64,000 bases of DNA. It comes from Anaerolineales bacterium. GTDB lineage: Bacteria > Chloroflexota > Anaerolineae > Anaerolineales > Villigracilaceae. A program made the translations under genes and the position numbers. A model generated the notes under the pieces. That model saw only the letters and a program-made list of their open reading frames with translations. It ran no database searches and was not told where the DNA came from. Positions 25,468-35,517 of the stretch are shown piece after piece. The stretch covers positions 645,833-709,832 of the forward strand of contig JAIXKJ010000003.1 of NCBI GenBank assembly GCA_026928255.1, in the 5' to 3' direction. Position 1 is the first letter of the stretch. Every line of letters begins with the position of its first letter.

Positions 25468-26223
25468 TTATTCTCCCGAAATTGTAATAGAAAGGATTTT
25501 ATCGCCTTCAAAATTCGGCTGACTCTGCGGGTCGCGGCGCGTGATTTGATTGACCGCGTCCATGCCTTCGACGATTTGACCGAAGATAGTATATCCGCCG
25601 TTCAAAAAGTCGGCTGGGGCGAAGGTGATAAAAAATTGACTGCCGTTCGTGTCGCGCCCGGCGTTTGCCATCGCCAACACGCCCGCTTTGTCAAACGTTA
25701 AATCGCTGTCTTCATTGACGAATTCGTAGCCTGGCCCGCCCATGCCCGTCCCCGTCGGGTCGCCGCCTTGCGCCATAAAATCTTCCAACACACGGTGAAA
25801 AGTTACGCCGTCAAAAAATCCTTTGCAGGATAAAAAGATAAAACTGTTGACGGTAATCGGCGCTTTATCGGGAAAAAGTTGCGCCTTAAATTGACTTCCG
25901 TTTTCCATGTTGAAGGTCGCAAAATATTTGGCGGACGAATCCGTTTTCAGCGGCGGCGCGGAAGCGTACTGCTTCGCTGCGGGGATGTCGGCAAAGCGTT
26001 GGCAGACGGCGGCGTTTTGTTCGGGCGCGGATTCGGCGGCAGAAGCCGTCGTCGGCTCGGCGTTAACCGCCGTCGGCACGGAAGGTTGCGACGCTTTCTT
26101 CGGAAAGTAAGTCCGCGCAAAAAACACGGCGACGAGCAAGATGATCCCAAGCGCAACGTATTGAATATTTCTTTCCGTTGAATTTGCTTTTGTCGGTTTC
26201 TTTGCTAATTTCTTTTTTGGCAT
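25468..26223 (-). CDS. Membrane-anchored cyclophilin-type peptidyl-prolyl isomerase
   Basis: 251 residues; the start at 26223 (MPKKKLAKKP) has AGGAGAA upstream. Basic N-terminus, one helix (NIQYVALGIILLVAVFFARTYF), an Ala/Thr/Pro-rich linker (about 55-105), then the cyclophilin domain. Active-site elements are FHRVLEDFMAQGGDPTGTG, NGSQFFIT and YTIFGQIVEGMD; the Trp that binds cyclosporin is absent, as often in bacterial forms. It speeds folding of exported proteins outside the membrane. Confidence 0.93.
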   Translation of the reverse strand: MPKKKLAKKPTKANSTERNIQYVALGIILLVAVFFARTYFPKKASQPSVPTAVNAEPTTASAAESAPEQNAAVCQRFADIPAAKQYASAPPLKTDSSAKYFATFNMENGSQFKAQLFPDKAPITVNSFIFLSCKGFFDGVTFHRVLEDFMAQGGDPTGTGMGGPGYEFVNEDSDLTFDKAGVLAMANAGRDTNGSQFFITFAPADFLNGGYTIFGQIVEGMDAVNQITRRDPQSQPNFEGDKILSITISGE

Positions 26224-26314
26224 TTCGATTGTTCTCCTATCGCAAATTATAATCACTCATTCGCGCATCATAAATGGCTTGCGCCGAACTTCATTTTTCG
26301 GTATCCTTGTCGCA

Positions 26315-27142
26315 ATGAAACGCTACCTCAAACGTCATATTTATTTGCCGCAAGATCACGGCTCGTGGGTTTTTATCTTAAGCCCGCTCTTGATTGGCGC
26401 TTTCGCCGGGCGGACATTCCGCGCCGCAACCGCTTACCTGTTCGTCGCCGCGATGTGCGCCTTTTTGATTCGTCAACCGATCACCGTCGCCTTCAAAATT
26501 TGGAGCGGACGCCGCGCCGCCGCCGAATTGCCCGTCGCCCAATTTTGGATTATGTTCTACGGCGCGATTGCGTTCGCCGCTCTCGTCGGGTTGGTTTTTG
26601 CCGGCTACGGGTACATTCTCTACCTCGCCGTGCCGGGCGCGCCCGTCTTCGCTTGGCATCTTTGGCTGGTGAGCAAACGCGCCGAGCGCCGACAAATTAA
26701 CGTCGAAGTTGTGGCGACGGGCGTGCTGGCGCTTTCTGCGCCCGCCGCGTATTGGGTCGGCGTTCAAGATTACAACCCGACCGGTTGGCGGCTTTGGCTG
26801 TTCGCTTGGCTGCAATCGTCGGCGAGCATCGTCTATGCTTACTTGCGACTCGCGCAACGCGAAATGAAACGCGACAAAGCCGAAGCCATGACTCCAGCCG
26901 ACTGGCGGAAGTTAGGTTTTCGCGCTTTGCTTTACACTTCGTTCAACGTCGTGTTAACTATCGGCGCGGGCGCGTTTGGCCTCATTCCGTTTGGGACGTT
27001 CGCCCCTTTTCTGCTTCAATGGCTTGAAACCGTTTGGGGAGTTTCGCGCCCAGCCGTCGGCTGGAATCCGATTCGCATTGGCGTGCGTCAATTAATCGTC
27101 AGCACCTTGTGGACGGTTTTATTCATCCTCGTTTGGAGATGA
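26315..27142 (+). CDS. YwiC-like membrane protein
   Basis: 275 residues from ATG 26315 (MKRYLKRHIYLPQDHGSWVF), with about 7-8 membrane helices. The N-terminal LPQDHGSWVFILSPLLIGAF is the conserved P-x-x-HG-x-W...P...G motif of YwiC-like proteins, of no established function. A TTG upstream would lengthen it by 12 codons, but the motif-led start is preferred; no clear Shine-Dalgarno is seen. It is likely co-transcribed with DUF2007 and the acyl-CoA dehydrogenase that follow. Confidence 0.82.
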   Translation: MKRYLKRHIYLPQDHGSWVFILSPLLIGAFAGRTFRAATAYLFVAAMCAFLIRQPITVAFKIWSGRRAAAELPVAQFWIMFYGAIAFAALVGLVFAGYGYILYLAVPGAPVFAWHLWLVSKRAERRQINVEVVATGVLALSAPAAYWVGVQDYNPTGWRLWLFAWLQSSASIVYAYLRLAQREMKRDKAEAMTPADWRKLGFRALLYTSFNVVLTIGAGAFGLIPFGTFAPFLLQWLETVWGVSRPAVGWNPIRIGVRQLIVSTLWTVLFILVWR

Positions 27143-27143
27143 C

Positions 27144-27380
27144 ATGAGCGACTTAAAATACGCGCTCTTGATCGAACTGACCAACCGTCTGCAAGCGGAC
27201 TTGCTTGAAGGTTATCTCGAAGCGCACGGCGTGGACACGGAGTTATTTCAAGAATCCGTCGGGCATACCATTTATCCCGTTATAATGAACTCCGCGCTGG
27301 GACGAGTCCAAGTCTTTGTGCCGAAAGAACAACTTAAAGAAGCGCAAGAACTTCTTCAAGAATTTTCTCCTGAGGAATGA
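27144..27380 (+). CDS. DUF2007-type small protein
   Basis: 78 residues. [20 protein letters not shown], then a strand segment ending [20 protein letters not shown], matches the ferredoxin-like DUF2007 (putative signal-transducing protein) family. Cytosolic. Overlaps the acyl-CoA dehydrogenase start by 4 bp. Confidence 0.85.
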   Translation: MSDLKYALLIELTNRLQADLLEGYLEAHGVDTELFQESVGHTIYPVIMNSALGRVQVFVPKEQLKEAQELLQEFSPEE

Positions 27381-28531
27381 ATATGAACTTTGACTTAAGC
27401 GACGAACAAAAAGCATGGAAAAAAGCCGTTCACGATTTCGCGGAAAAAGAACTGCGCCCCAAAGCCCGCGAAGTGGACGAAACCGAATCCTTCAACTGGG
27501 AGGCGTTTCGCAAAGCGGGTCCGCTCGGCTTGACGGGCATGAGCATCCCCGAAGAGTACGGCGGCTCCGACGTGGACATGATTTCCAACGTAATCGCCTT
27601 TGAAGAACTTGGCTGGGGCTGCGGCTCGACGGCGCTGGCATTCACCGCTCACAACGGCTTGGGCACGTCGCCGCTTGCGCTTTACGGATCGGACGAATTG
27701 AAGCAACAATGGCTGCCGCTCGTCGCCAGCGGACAGAACAAACTCGCCGCCCTCGCCCTAACCGAACCAGGCGCCGGCTCGGACATTCAAGGCGGCGTTA
27801 CAACCCGCGCCGAAAAAGACGGCGACCAATGGATCATCAACGGCGCGAAGATGTGGAACACAAACGCCAGCATCGCCGAATACATCATCACCCTCGTCCG
27901 CAGCGACGCGCAGGGCGGCTCGAAATCGTTGAGCATGATTCTCGTGCCGACCAATTCCAAAGGGCTGACCATTCACCCCGCCGAAAAGAAGATGGGCTTG
28001 CGCGGCTCGCCCACTCACGCGGTTACTTACGACAACGTCCGCGTGCCGCTTGGGAATTTAATCGGCGCGGAAGGGCGCGGCTTGCAGCAGACGCTGTCCA
28101 CGTTGGACGCGGGGCGCATCAGCATTGGGGCGATTGCGCTCGGCTTGGCGCGCGGCGCGATGGAAGCGGCCGTCCAATACGCGAAGGAACGCCGCGCCTT
28201 CAATCAAACGCTGGCGGACATGCAAGTTACGCAATTCAAATTTGCAAATATGGAAATGGAAATCGAACTGGCGCGGACTTATCTTTATAAAGCGGCTTGG
28301 CTCAAAGACCAAAAACGCCCGTACAGCAAAGAGGCGGCGATTGCTAAATTGTTCGCCACCGAAATGGCGGAGCGCGTCATCTACGACGCGATTCAAATTC
28401 ACGGCGGCTACGGGTACAGCCGCGAGTACCCCGTCGAGCGCATGTACCGCGACGCGCGGCTGATGACCATCGGCGAAGGCACAAGCGAAATTCAACGCCT
28501 CGTCATCGCGCGGCATGTGCTGAACAATTAA
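27377..28531 (+). CDS. Acyl-CoA dehydrogenase
   Basis: 384 residues, the standard length. FAD/acyl sites: [18 protein letters not shown] and [20 protein letters not shown]. The C-terminal [17 protein letters not shown] holds the family's catalytic-position Glu. It oxidises acyl-CoA to the 2-enoyl-CoA, passing electrons to ETF. Two ATGs (27377 and 27383) are possible; GAGGA spacing favours the second. A second such gene lies at 30278. Confidence 0.93.
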   Translation: MNMNFDLSDEQKAWKKAVHDFAEKELRPKAREVDETESFNWEAFRKAGPLGLTGMSIPEEYGGSDVDMISNVIAFEELGWGCGSTALAFTAHNGLGTSPLALYGSDELKQQWLPLVASGQNKLAALALTEPGAGSDIQGGVTTRAEKDGDQWIINGAKMWNTNASIAEYIITLVRSDAQGGSKSLSMILVPTNSKGLTIHPAEKKMGLRGSPTHAVTYDNVRVPLGNLIGAEGRGLQQTLSTLDAGRISIGAIALGLARGAMEAAVQYAKERRAFNQTLADMQVTQFKFANMEMEIELARTYLYKAAWLKDQKRPYSKEAAIAKLFATEMAERVIYDAIQIHGGYGYSREYPVERMYRDARLMTIGEGTSEIQRLVIARHVLNN

Positions 28532-29085
28532 GCGCGCGTTTTCTTTACAATCACCCAAGCCGTTCCGTTTTCGGCTTGGGTTTTCTTTTCCCCTTCGCCA
28601 AACAATTTCTCGATGGCATTCGGCGCGAGAAAATGACTTCGCATTAATAGCAGTTTTTCGGCGAGGGCGATTAACTTCACGCCAAACGTTCGGATGTCCG
28701 GCTCCTCGATGACGAGGATGCCGTTCGGCTTCAACACGCGCCACATTTCGCGCGCGCTCTCCGCGTGATTAATGACGTGATGCAGCGCGTCCACCATGAT
28801 GACGCGCTCGAACGATTCGTCGGCGAAGGGCAAGGATTCAGAGGCGGCGCAAACCGCTTTCAGCGCGGGACGCGGCGACTGAGTCAACATGCCAAACGAA
28901 ACGTCGGCGACGACGGCTTCGTCTGCATATTCGCGCAACGCGGACGCGACTCTCCCCGTTCCGCCGCCAACGTCCAACAGGCGACCTGCAACGGGCAACG
29001 CGGCAACCTCGCGCATGGTTTCTTTTTGCGAGTAAGAAACTTTCGCGTACAGCGGGGCGATGAAAGAAAAATGATCGAATTTCAT
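28528..29085 (-). CDS. SAM-dependent class I methyltransferase
   Basis: 185 residues. The SAM site is [15 protein letters not shown]; then [20 protein letters not shown] and [16 protein letters not shown] follow the Methyltransf_11 pattern of small-molecule methyltransferases. The substrate is unknown. It is coupled to comEA by an ATGA overlap and converges on the acyl-CoA dehydrogenase with a 4-bp overlap. Confidence 0.88.
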   Translation of the reverse strand: MKFDHFSFIAPLYAKVSYSQKETMREVAALPVAGRLLDVGGGTGRVASALREYADEAVVADVSFGMLTQSPRPALKAVCAASESLPFADESFERVIMVDALHHVINHAESAREMWRVLKPNGILVIEEPDIRTFGVKLIALAEKLLLMRSHFLAPNAIEKLFGEGEKKTQAENGTAWVIVKKTRA

Positions 29086-29669
29086 TGGGCGGTTATTAAA
29101 TCCTCTATTTGGGCGAACGTCGCGGGACCGATTCCCGAAACATCCATAATCTCTTCGATGGTGTCAAACGGTCCGTTTTCGGCGCGGTAATCAATGATGC
29201 GTTGGGCGATGGTAGGACCGATGCCCGGCAGTTTTTGCAGTTCTTCGCTCGTCGCGGAGTTAATGTCAATCAACCCGCCGCCGCCGTTTGGATTTTCCGA
29301 GCCAGGCAAATTCAACGAGTTGTCTTCGTCGTTCGCGGAGGCGCTCGCCGCTTCTTGCCCGACGCGATACGGGACTTTTAATTGCTGTCCGTCTTCCACA
29401 AGAGCGGCGAGGTTAATTGCGTTCTCGTCGGCGCTGACCAAAAATCCGCCGGCCGCGTCTATCGCGTCTTGAACGCGCGCGCCTTCCGCCAGGCGATATA
29501 AGCCCGGTCGCGGCACCGCGCCGACAACGTGGACGGTAATCGGCGCTTTCGTCGGCGCAGGCAGAAGCGCAATCGGCTTGCCCGTCGGCAAGCGCAAAAG
29601 AAGGACTAAGATTCCAGCCAGCGCGAACCCAGACATCACGCCGACCAAAGCGTAAAGCGCGTTTTTCAT
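29082..29669 (-). CDS. comEA: Competence protein ComEA (SLBB plus helix-hairpin-helix)
   Basis: 195 residues. One N-terminal membrane helix, an SLBB domain (TVHVVGAVPRPGLYRLAEGA), a Gly/Asn-rich linker and a C-terminal double helix-hairpin-helix (IDINSATSEELQKLPGIGPT then RIIDYRAENGPFDTIEEIMD). It binds double-stranded DNA outside the membrane during natural transformation. ComEC, its usual partner, is not in the window. Confidence 0.93.
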   Translation of the reverse strand: MKNALYALVGVMSGFALAGILVLLLRLPTGKPIALLPAPTKAPITVHVVGAVPRPGLYRLAEGARVQDAIDAAGGFLVSADENAINLAALVEDGQQLKVPYRVGQEAASASANDEDNSLNLPGSENPNGGGGLIDINSATSEELQKLPGIGPTIAQRIIDYRAENGPFDTIEEIMDVSGIGPATFAQIEDLITAQ

Positions 29670-29678
29670 AAGACGATT

Positions 29679-30206
29679 CTACACCAAGTCTTTTCCGCGC
29701 AAGCGAGCGATGCGCCGCGCCAGATAGGGAGAAAAATAACCGTCATATTTTTTCCACAAAACGGGGAGCGACCAATCCGCGCCAGTTACTTTGCCGCGAC
29801 AATTTTTTGCGCCGCAACGACATTCAAATTCATCGTAGGCGCTGCCGTCGGAAGTGGCGTAATCGAAGGTCAATTCTTCGCCCGCTTTTACGTCGCGCAT
29901 GGCAACCAAGCCGACTTGTCCGCTGAATCCTAAATTGGGATCGCAAGAATGGTTAAAGCAATCGTTCGGCTCTTTTTCGGCGGCGGTCAGCAGATAAAGT
30001 TCTTCGTCAATTTGAATCGCGCGTTCGGTAAGGCGCGGCATGGAATAGTCCAACTCGCTTTGATGGACAACGTCCCCGCCCCACAAGGAAACCAGCTCGC
30101 CTTTGGCGATAGGCGCGAGCGCGTACACGGCGCAACCCGTCCCTTTGGCGCGGGCTTCGCATTTTGGATTAAGATAAGAGTTGTTTGTTTTTTTCGGAAT
30201 AAACAT
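29679..30206 (-). CDS. SET-domain protein (putative lysine methyltransferase)
   Basis: 175 residues. SET core motifs are NHSCDPN (85-91) and ELTFDYA (111-117), which form the knot and cofactor/substrate channel. A post-SET zinc motif CRCGAKNCRG (Cys129, Cys131, Cys136) follows. The layout resembles eukaryotic SET enzymes, and bacterial homologues also exist. It would methylate a protein lysine using S-adenosylmethionine; the target is unknown. It is divergent to an acyl-CoA dehydrogenase gene. Confidence 0.88.
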   Translation of the reverse strand: MFIPKKTNNSYLNPKCEARAKGTGCAVYALAPIAKGELVSLWGGDVVHQSELDYSMPRLTERAIQIDEELYLLTAAEKEPNDCFNHSCDPNLGFSGQVGLVAMRDVKAGEELTFDYATSDGSAYDEFECRCGAKNCRGKVTGADWSLPVLWKKYDGYFSPYLARRIARLRGKDLV

Positions 30207-30242
30207 AGAAAGAAGGTTGCCGATTTCAATTCGTCAAACGGG

Positions 30243-30248
30243 TATAAT
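30243..30248 (+). promoter_or_regulatory. -10 box upstream of the 30278 acyl-CoA dehydrogenase
   Basis: TATAAT 30 bp before the ATG, with GGAGG at 30265-30269 as the ribosome site. TTGCCG at 30217-30222 is a poor -35 because the spacing is 20 bp. Confidence 0.5.
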
Positions 30249-30277
30249 TCTAACATCCTACTTGGAGGTTTTCCTGC

Positions 30278-31447
30278 ATGACCGATTTACCAATTTACCC
30301 GTTATCGCGCGAACACAAAATGCTGCGCGATGCGGCGCGCGATTTCGCCGAAAAAGAGATTGCGCCTATCGCCGCTCAATTTGACGAAAGCGGCGAATTT
30401 CCCTACAAGACAATCAAGAAAATGGGCGAACTGGGATTCATGGGAATCGAAGTTCCCGAAGAGTACGGCGGCGCGGGCATGGACGCCTTAGCCTACGTCC
30501 TCGCCCTCGAAGAGATTTGCAAAGTGGACGCTTCGCACGGCGTGGTGATGTCGGTTAACAACTCGTTGTATTGCCACGGCATTTTGAAATTCGGCTCTGA
30601 AGAGCAAAAGCGAAAATTCATCACGCCCATCGCGTCGGGGCAAGCCATCGGCGCCTACTCGCTGACCGAGCCGCAAAGCGGTTCGGACGCCGGCACAATG
30701 CGCGGGCGCGCCGTCCGCGACGGAGATTTCTACGTCCTCGACGGGCGCAAGTCTTGGGTTACGAGCGGACCGCTGGCGGATTATTTTGTCGTCTTTATGA
30801 TGACCGACCCTGAGAAAAAGCAAAAGGGAGTCAGCGCTTTTCTGGTGGACGGAAAAACGCCCGGTCTGATTCGCGGCAAGAAAGAGCCGAAACTCGGCAT
30901 CCGCGCCTCGGCCACCAGCGAACTGATTTTTGAAAATTGCCGCGTCCCCGTCGAGAACCGACTCGGCGCGGAAGGCGAAGGCTTCAAAATTGCGATGACC
31001 GTCCTCGACGCCGGGCGCGTCGGCATTGCCACGCAAGCGCTCGGCATCGCCGAAGCGGCGTACGAAGCGGCGCGTCAGTACGCGGGTCAGCGCGAAGCGT
31101 TTGGTCAAGCCATCGGTCATTTTCAAGGCACAGGTTTCAAAATCGCGGACATGAAAACACGCATCGAAGCCTCGCGTCTGCTGACTTACAACGCCGCGCT
31201 CGCCAAAGATCAAGCCAAACAAAACGGCGGGCGTTATTCGCTGGAAGCCTCGATGGCAAAATTATTTTCCTCCGAAACCGCCATGTACGTCGCGCACCAA
31301 GCCGTGCAAATTCACGGCGGCATGGGCTACAGCAAGGAATTGCCCGTCGAGCGCTACTTCCGCGACGCAAAAATCACGGAGATTTACGAAGGCACAAGCG
31401 AGATTCAAAGGCTGGTCATCTCTCGTTTGGAATTGGGACTTCGCTAA
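30278..31447 (+). CDS. Acyl-CoA dehydrogenase
   Basis: 389 residues. YSLTEPQSGSDAGTMRGRAV, FYVLDGRKSWVTSGPLADYF and the C-terminal [18 protein letters not shown] with the catalytic-position Glu. Paralogue of the gene at 27377, with clearly divergent sequence, so different chain-length preference is likely. It stands on its own promoter, with the large GT-C gene following after a 39-bp gap. Confidence 0.94.
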   Translation: MTDLPIYPLSREHKMLRDAARDFAEKEIAPIAAQFDESGEFPYKTIKKMGELGFMGIEVPEEYGGAGMDALAYVLALEEICKVDASHGVVMSVNNSLYCHGILKFGSEEQKRKFITPIASGQAIGAYSLTEPQSGSDAGTMRGRAVRDGDFYVLDGRKSWVTSGPLADYFVVFMMTDPEKKQKGVSAFLVDGKTPGLIRGKKEPKLGIRASATSELIFENCRVPVENRLGAEGEGFKIAMTVLDAGRVGIATQALGIAEAAYEAARQYAGQREAFGQAIGHFQGTGFKIADMKTRIEASRLLTYNAALAKDQAKQNGGRYSLEASMAKLFSSETAMYVAHQAVQIHGGMGYSKELPVERYFRDAKITEIYEGTSEIQRLVISRLELGLR

Positions 31448-31486
31448 AACAAAGAGCGCGATTAAACATCGCGCTCAATTTTCTCG

Positions 31487-33565
31487 ATGAAAAATTTCAT
31501 AAAAAACATCGCGCCTTTCGAGGTTTTATTAATCCTCTTTATTTTAGGCGTTCACCTCGTCGCCGCTCAAGCCGACGCTTACGCTTTTCCGAATCGTTGG
31601 TTCACCCGCGACGACGCCTATTACTATTTCAAAGTCGCGCAAAATATTTCCGCAGGCTATGGCAGCACGTTTGACCAAATTAATTTCTCCAACGGCTATC
31701 ATCCGCTTTGGCTGTTAATTTGCATTCCAATTTTCGCTTTTGCAAAATACGATTTAATTCTGCCGCTGCGGATTCTGCTGGTCGTCATCGCCGCCATTCA
31801 AGCCGCCACATCGGCGCTGATTTACCGTTTGCTCAAAGCGCATTTATCGCATGCGGTCGCCGTTGCCGCGACGGCGTTTTGGTCTTTCAACATTTACGTC
31901 AACCTGACCGTTTACCGCATGGGGCTCGAAACGCCCATCGCGGCATTTTTTATCGTCCTCATTCTCTACGCGCTTTCAAAATTTGAATCGCGCTGGCGAG
32001 TTAAAAGTCTGCCGTTGAAACAAATCGCTTGGCTGAGCGCGCTCGCCGCGCTGGTCATGTTCAGCCGTTTGGATTTAGTTTTCTTCGCCGTCTTGCTCGG
32101 CGCGTGGATTATCTTTCGCAACGCGCCCGCCCTGCGCTTCCTCCTCCCGCTAGACGCAGTCGCCTTCTTTGCCGCGCTGACCGCCGCCGCCGTCTCGCGC
32201 GCGGGCTTCGTCGCCTACAACGCAACTTACGTTTCGTCCGCTCTCCTCGCGGCAGGCGTCGCCGTCGTTTGTAAAATCATCGTGTTGTACGTTTTCGGCG
32301 GCTACCTTCATCCGCGCGCGCTCCCCTTGCAAATCCGTTTCGTTCAACTGTTCTTCGCGCTCATAATCGGCTCTTTTGCCAGCGCGGTCATCTTTATTTT
32401 TCTTGATCAATTGGGATGGAAACAAGATTTTCCGCGCCTCGCCTTTCTCGCAGATTTAGGAATCAGTTTCGTTTGGATTTTCGCCTCGCGCCTCGCCGCT
32501 TACTGGTTCGCCGACCCAAGCCTTGTCCGCGCCGAAGCGCCGCTCGACCAACTTAAATCCAATTGGAAAATTTGGCTGCAAGAAGGCTTAACTTACTACG
32601 GCGTTCTCGGCGGCGCGCTCGCGGCGTACATGCTTTACAACCGCTTCGCCTTCGGGACCTCCAGCCCCGTCAGCGGACAAATCAAGCGTTGGTGGGGCAG
32701 CCTGCGAAACACCATTTACGGTCATCCCGCCGAAGATTGGCCCTCTTTCTTCGGCGTCGGAATTGATTCACATTCTTTCTTTGAGCCGTATGTCGGGTTG
32801 GCGCGTCAAACGGCGGCAGCGCTAAAACCTTACGTCTTAAAACAAAGCGTCCAAAACGACGAACGCTATCTTTTATCCGTTGTCGTCTACTGCGCGTTGT
32901 GGATTTTAGTCGCCTTTATCTACAAACGTAGAACGGCGCTCGCCGCGAGAAATCTCAGCCTTGTTCCGCTGGCGGCGGGAAGCGCGGCGCACGTTCTCTC
33001 TTACACGGCGACGGCGTACAGCGGCGCAAAAGAATGGTATTGGATTAGCGAGATGATTTTGCTCCTCTTTGCAGGAAGCCTTTTTCTCGATTTAATTCTC
33101 AAGCCTTTACGAAAAAGCCAATTGCTCAACTTCGGATTAATGGCTATTGCGATTATTTACGCCGTCAACAGCGCGGATAAATTTTGGGCAAACGTCAGCC
33201 ACGTCATGCCTCGCGGGCGTTTCTCTCCCGACCAGCCGCTCGTCGGCGACGCGGCGTTTTTGGAAGAGAACGTCCCCAGCGGAGAAGTTATCGGCATGTT
33301 GGGCGGCGGCAACATCGGCTACTTTATCAAAGATCGCACTATCGTTAATATGGACGGCTTGATTAACAGTTATGATTATTTTCAAGCGCTAAAAAAAGGC
33401 GAAGCGCCAGTTTACCTGCACGAGAAAGGCGTAACCGTCGTTTTTGCCAGTTCGGGTTTGCTCGAATACGCGCCTTATTCCGGACAATTTGCGCCGTACT
33501 TGCAAAATTACGGCGCGTTCGGCGGACGAAGAATCTACTACCTATTGCCGACGCCAAAATACTAA
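31487..33565 (+). CDS. Large multi-spanning GT-C-type membrane protein
   Basis: 692 residues with about 12 or more helices and a soluble C-terminal stretch. The first periplasmic loop reads NRWFTRDDAYYYFKVAQNIS then FSNGYHPLW, with an acidic RDDAYYYF motif like the DxD/ExD loop of GT-C transferases. The C-terminal part has EVIGMLGGGNIGYFIKDRTI and NMDGLINSYDYFQALKKGEA. Donor and acceptor are unknown. The small membrane protein downstream starts 4 bp later. Confidence 0.78.
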   Translation: MKNFIKNIAPFEVLLILFILGVHLVAAQADAYAFPNRWFTRDDAYYYFKVAQNISAGYGSTFDQINFSNGYHPLWLLICIPIFAFAKYDLILPLRILLVVIAAIQAATSALIYRLLKAHLSHAVAVAATAFWSFNIYVNLTVYRMGLETPIAAFFIVLILYALSKFESRWRVKSLPLKQIAWLSALAALVMFSRLDLVFFAVLLGAWIIFRNAPALRFLLPLDAVAFFAALTAAAVSRAGFVAYNATYVSSALLAAGVAVVCKIIVLYVFGGYLHPRALPLQIRFVQLFFALIIGSFASAVIFIFLDQLGWKQDFPRLAFLADLGISFVWIFASRLAAYWFADPSLVRAEAPLDQLKSNWKIWLQEGLTYYGVLGGALAAYMLYNRFAFGTSSPVSGQIKRWWGSLRNTIYGHPAEDWPSFFGVGIDSHSFFEPYVGLARQTAAALKPYVLKQSVQNDERYLLSVVVYCALWILVAFIYKRRTALAARNLSLVPLAAGSAAHVLSYTATAYSGAKEWYWISEMILLLFAGSLFLDLILKPLRKSQLLNFGLMAIAIIYAVNSADKFWANVSHVMPRGRFSPDQPLVGDAAFLEENVPSGEVIGMLGGGNIGYFIKDRTIVNMDGLINSYDYFQALKKGEAPVYLHEKGVTVVFASSGLLEYAPYSGQFAPYLQNYGAFGGRRIYYLLPTPKY

Positions 33566-33568
33566 CCG

Positions 33569-33982
33569 ATGAAACGTCCCTTTTCAGAAACCCTAAGCCT
33601 TTTGCTGGTGTTAATCATAACGGCGCGGAACGCCCTGCAAACGCAGACGCTCGTCGCTTGGCGCGCCGTCCTCGCAGAGTTCGCCGCGCAGCCGAATCCG
33701 CTGTTTGGCGCTTTTGTCGGCGCGTTTTGGACGATAATCGGCGTTGCGACATTCGTCGCAGTTTGGCAGAGAAAGGCTTGGGCGGGAAAACTGCTCTTTG
33801 GGGCTGCGACAGGTTTCGTCGTCTGGTATTGGGGCGAGCGTTTCATCTGGCTTAGTCCGCAAGAGAACGCGCCATTTTCCGCAATCGTTACCGCGTTCTG
33901 TTTGATCATTGTTTTCTTTGCGTCAAAATCTTTATCGAGAGAGGCTCATGAACGAGACATCGAAAATCCAAAAACTGAATGA
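33569..33982 (+). CDS. Small membrane protein of unknown function
   Basis: 137 residues with about four hydrophobic helices ([65 protein letters not shown]). No known motif. The charged C-terminal tail overlaps the start of the carboxyltransferase gene at 33948 by 35 bp. Confidence 0.7.
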   Translation: MKRPFSETLSLLLVLIITARNALQTQTLVAWRAVLAEFAAQPNPLFGAFVGAFWTIIGVATFVAVWQRKAWAGKLLFGAATGFVVWYWGERFIWLSPQENAPFSAIVTAFCLIIVFFASKSLSREAHERDIENPKTE

Positions 33983-35504
33983 AATCAAAGCGCAATCGCG
34001 GCTGGGCGGCGGGCAGGCGCGGATTGACGCGCACCATAAAAAAGGGCGGCTGACGGCGCGAGAACGGCTCGACCTTTTGCTAGATCGCGGCTCGTTCCGC
34101 GAGGTGGATCCGTTCGTCGTTCACCGCACGTCGGACTTTGGGCTGGACGAACAGAAAATCGTCAGCGACTCGGTGGTGGTCGGCTGGGGGACGATTGACA
34201 AGCGCTTGGTCTATGTGTACTCGCAAGATTTCACCGTCTTCGGCGGGAGTTTGGGCGAGGTGCACGCCGAAAAAATTTGCAAAATTATGGACATGGCCAT
34301 GAAGAACGGCGCGCCGGTCATCGGGTTGAACGATTCGGGCGGGGCGCGCATTCAAGAAGGCGTGGTGGCTCTCGGCGGCTACGCGGACATCTTCCTCCGC
34401 AACACGCTGGCTTCGGGAGTCGTGCCGCAAATTTCGGCAATTATGGGACCTTGCGCGGGCGGCGCGGTGTATTCTCCCGCGTTGACCGATTTTATTTTTA
34501 TGACGCGCAACACGTCGTATATGTTTGTAACCGGCCCCGACGTAGTGAAGACGGTTACGCACGAAGAAGTAACGCAAGAGGAATTGGGCGGCGCGGGCGT
34601 TCACTCGGAGAAATCCGGCGTGTGCCACGTCGCCGCCGACAGCGAAGCGGACACGCTTTATCTCATCCGCAAGTTGATGGGCTATCTGCCGCAAAACAAC
34701 ATGGAAGACCCGCCGCCCGCGCCGACCGCCGTCCGCGACGACCCGCTGCGGATGGACGAAGCGCTGAACGCCCTCGTCCCCGACGACCCTAACAAACCCT
34801 ACGACATCAAAGAAGCGATTCGCATGATTGTGGACAACGGCGTTTTCTTTGAGATTCACGAAAACTACGCCGCCAACATTGTCGTCGGCTTTGCGCGGCT
34901 GGGCGGACAAAGCGTCGGCATCGTCGCCAATCAACCCGCCGTGTTGGCGGGCGTGCTGGACATTGACGCGAGCGAGAAAGGCGCGCGTTTCGTCCGCTTT
35001 TGCGATTCGTTCAACATTCCCATTATCACTTTTGAAGACGTGCCCGGCTTTTTGCCCGGCACCTTTCAAGAACATCACGGCATCATCCGCTCTGGCGCAA
35101 AATTGCTTTACGCTTACTGCGAAGCGACCGTGCCTAAGTTAACCGTCATCACGCGCAAAGCCTACGGCGGCGCGTATTGCGTCATGTCGTCTAAGCACAT
35201 TCGCGGCGACTTAAACCTCGCCTGGCCCAGCGCCGAAATCGCAGTCATGGGACCCGACGGCGCGGTGAACATCATCTTCCGCAAAGAGTTAGAAAAAGCC
35301 GGCGACCCCGTTCAACGCAAAGCGGAACTGGTTGCGGAATATAAAGAGAAATTCGCCAATCCGTATGTCGCCGCTTCGCGCGGTTATGTGGACGACGTCA
35401 TCGAGCCGAAAGAGACTCGTCCGCGTTTGATTAATGCGCTGGCTATGTTGAGCAACAAGCGCGATAAAAATCCCGCGAAAAAGCACGGCAACATTCCGTT
35501 ATAG
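33948..35504 (+). CDS. pccB: Acyl-CoA carboxylase carboxyltransferase subunit (PccB type)
   Basis: 518 residues; start at 33948 ([10 protein letters not shown]) with GAGAGG upstream. Crotonase-fold carboxyltransferase with [40 protein letters not shown], and [20 protein letters not shown] followed by [15 protein letters not shown]. It moves the carboxyl group from carboxybiotin to propionyl-CoA, or to acetyl- or methylcrotonyl-CoA in relatives; the symbol reflects the family best match. A complete carboxylase is encoded with the next two genes. Confidence 0.9.
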   Translation: MNETSKIQKLNEIKAQSRLGGGQARIDAHHKKGRLTARERLDLLLDRGSFREVDPFVVHRTSDFGLDEQKIVSDSVVVGWGTIDKRLVYVYSQDFTVFGGSLGEVHAEKICKIMDMAMKNGAPVIGLNDSGGARIQEGVVALGGYADIFLRNTLASGVVPQISAIMGPCAGGAVYSPALTDFIFMTRNTSYMFVTGPDVVKTVTHEEVTQEELGGAGVHSEKSGVCHVAADSEADTLYLIRKLMGYLPQNNMEDPPPAPTAVRDDPLRMDEALNALVPDDPNKPYDIKEAIRMIVDNGVFFEIHENYAANIVVGFARLGGQSVGIVANQPAVLAGVLDIDASEKGARFVRFCDSFNIPIITFEDVPGFLPGTFQEHHGIIRSGAKLLYAYCEATVPKLTVITRKAYGGAYCVMSSKHIRGDLNLAWPSAEIAVMGPDGAVNIIFRKELEKAGDPVQRKAELVAEYKEKFANPYVAASRGYVDDVIEPKETRPRLINALAMLSNKRDKNPAKKHGNIPL

Positions 35505-35517
35505 AGAGGCGGCAAAA

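Noticed and set aside
30488..31222. 244-residue minus-strand frame within the second acyl-CoA dehydrogenase
   Set aside because: Shadow frame without motifs, opposite a well-matched enzyme.
34080..35078. 332-residue minus-strand frame within the carboxyltransferase gene
   Set aside because: His/Arg/Val-rich shadow frame opposite a clear enzyme gene.
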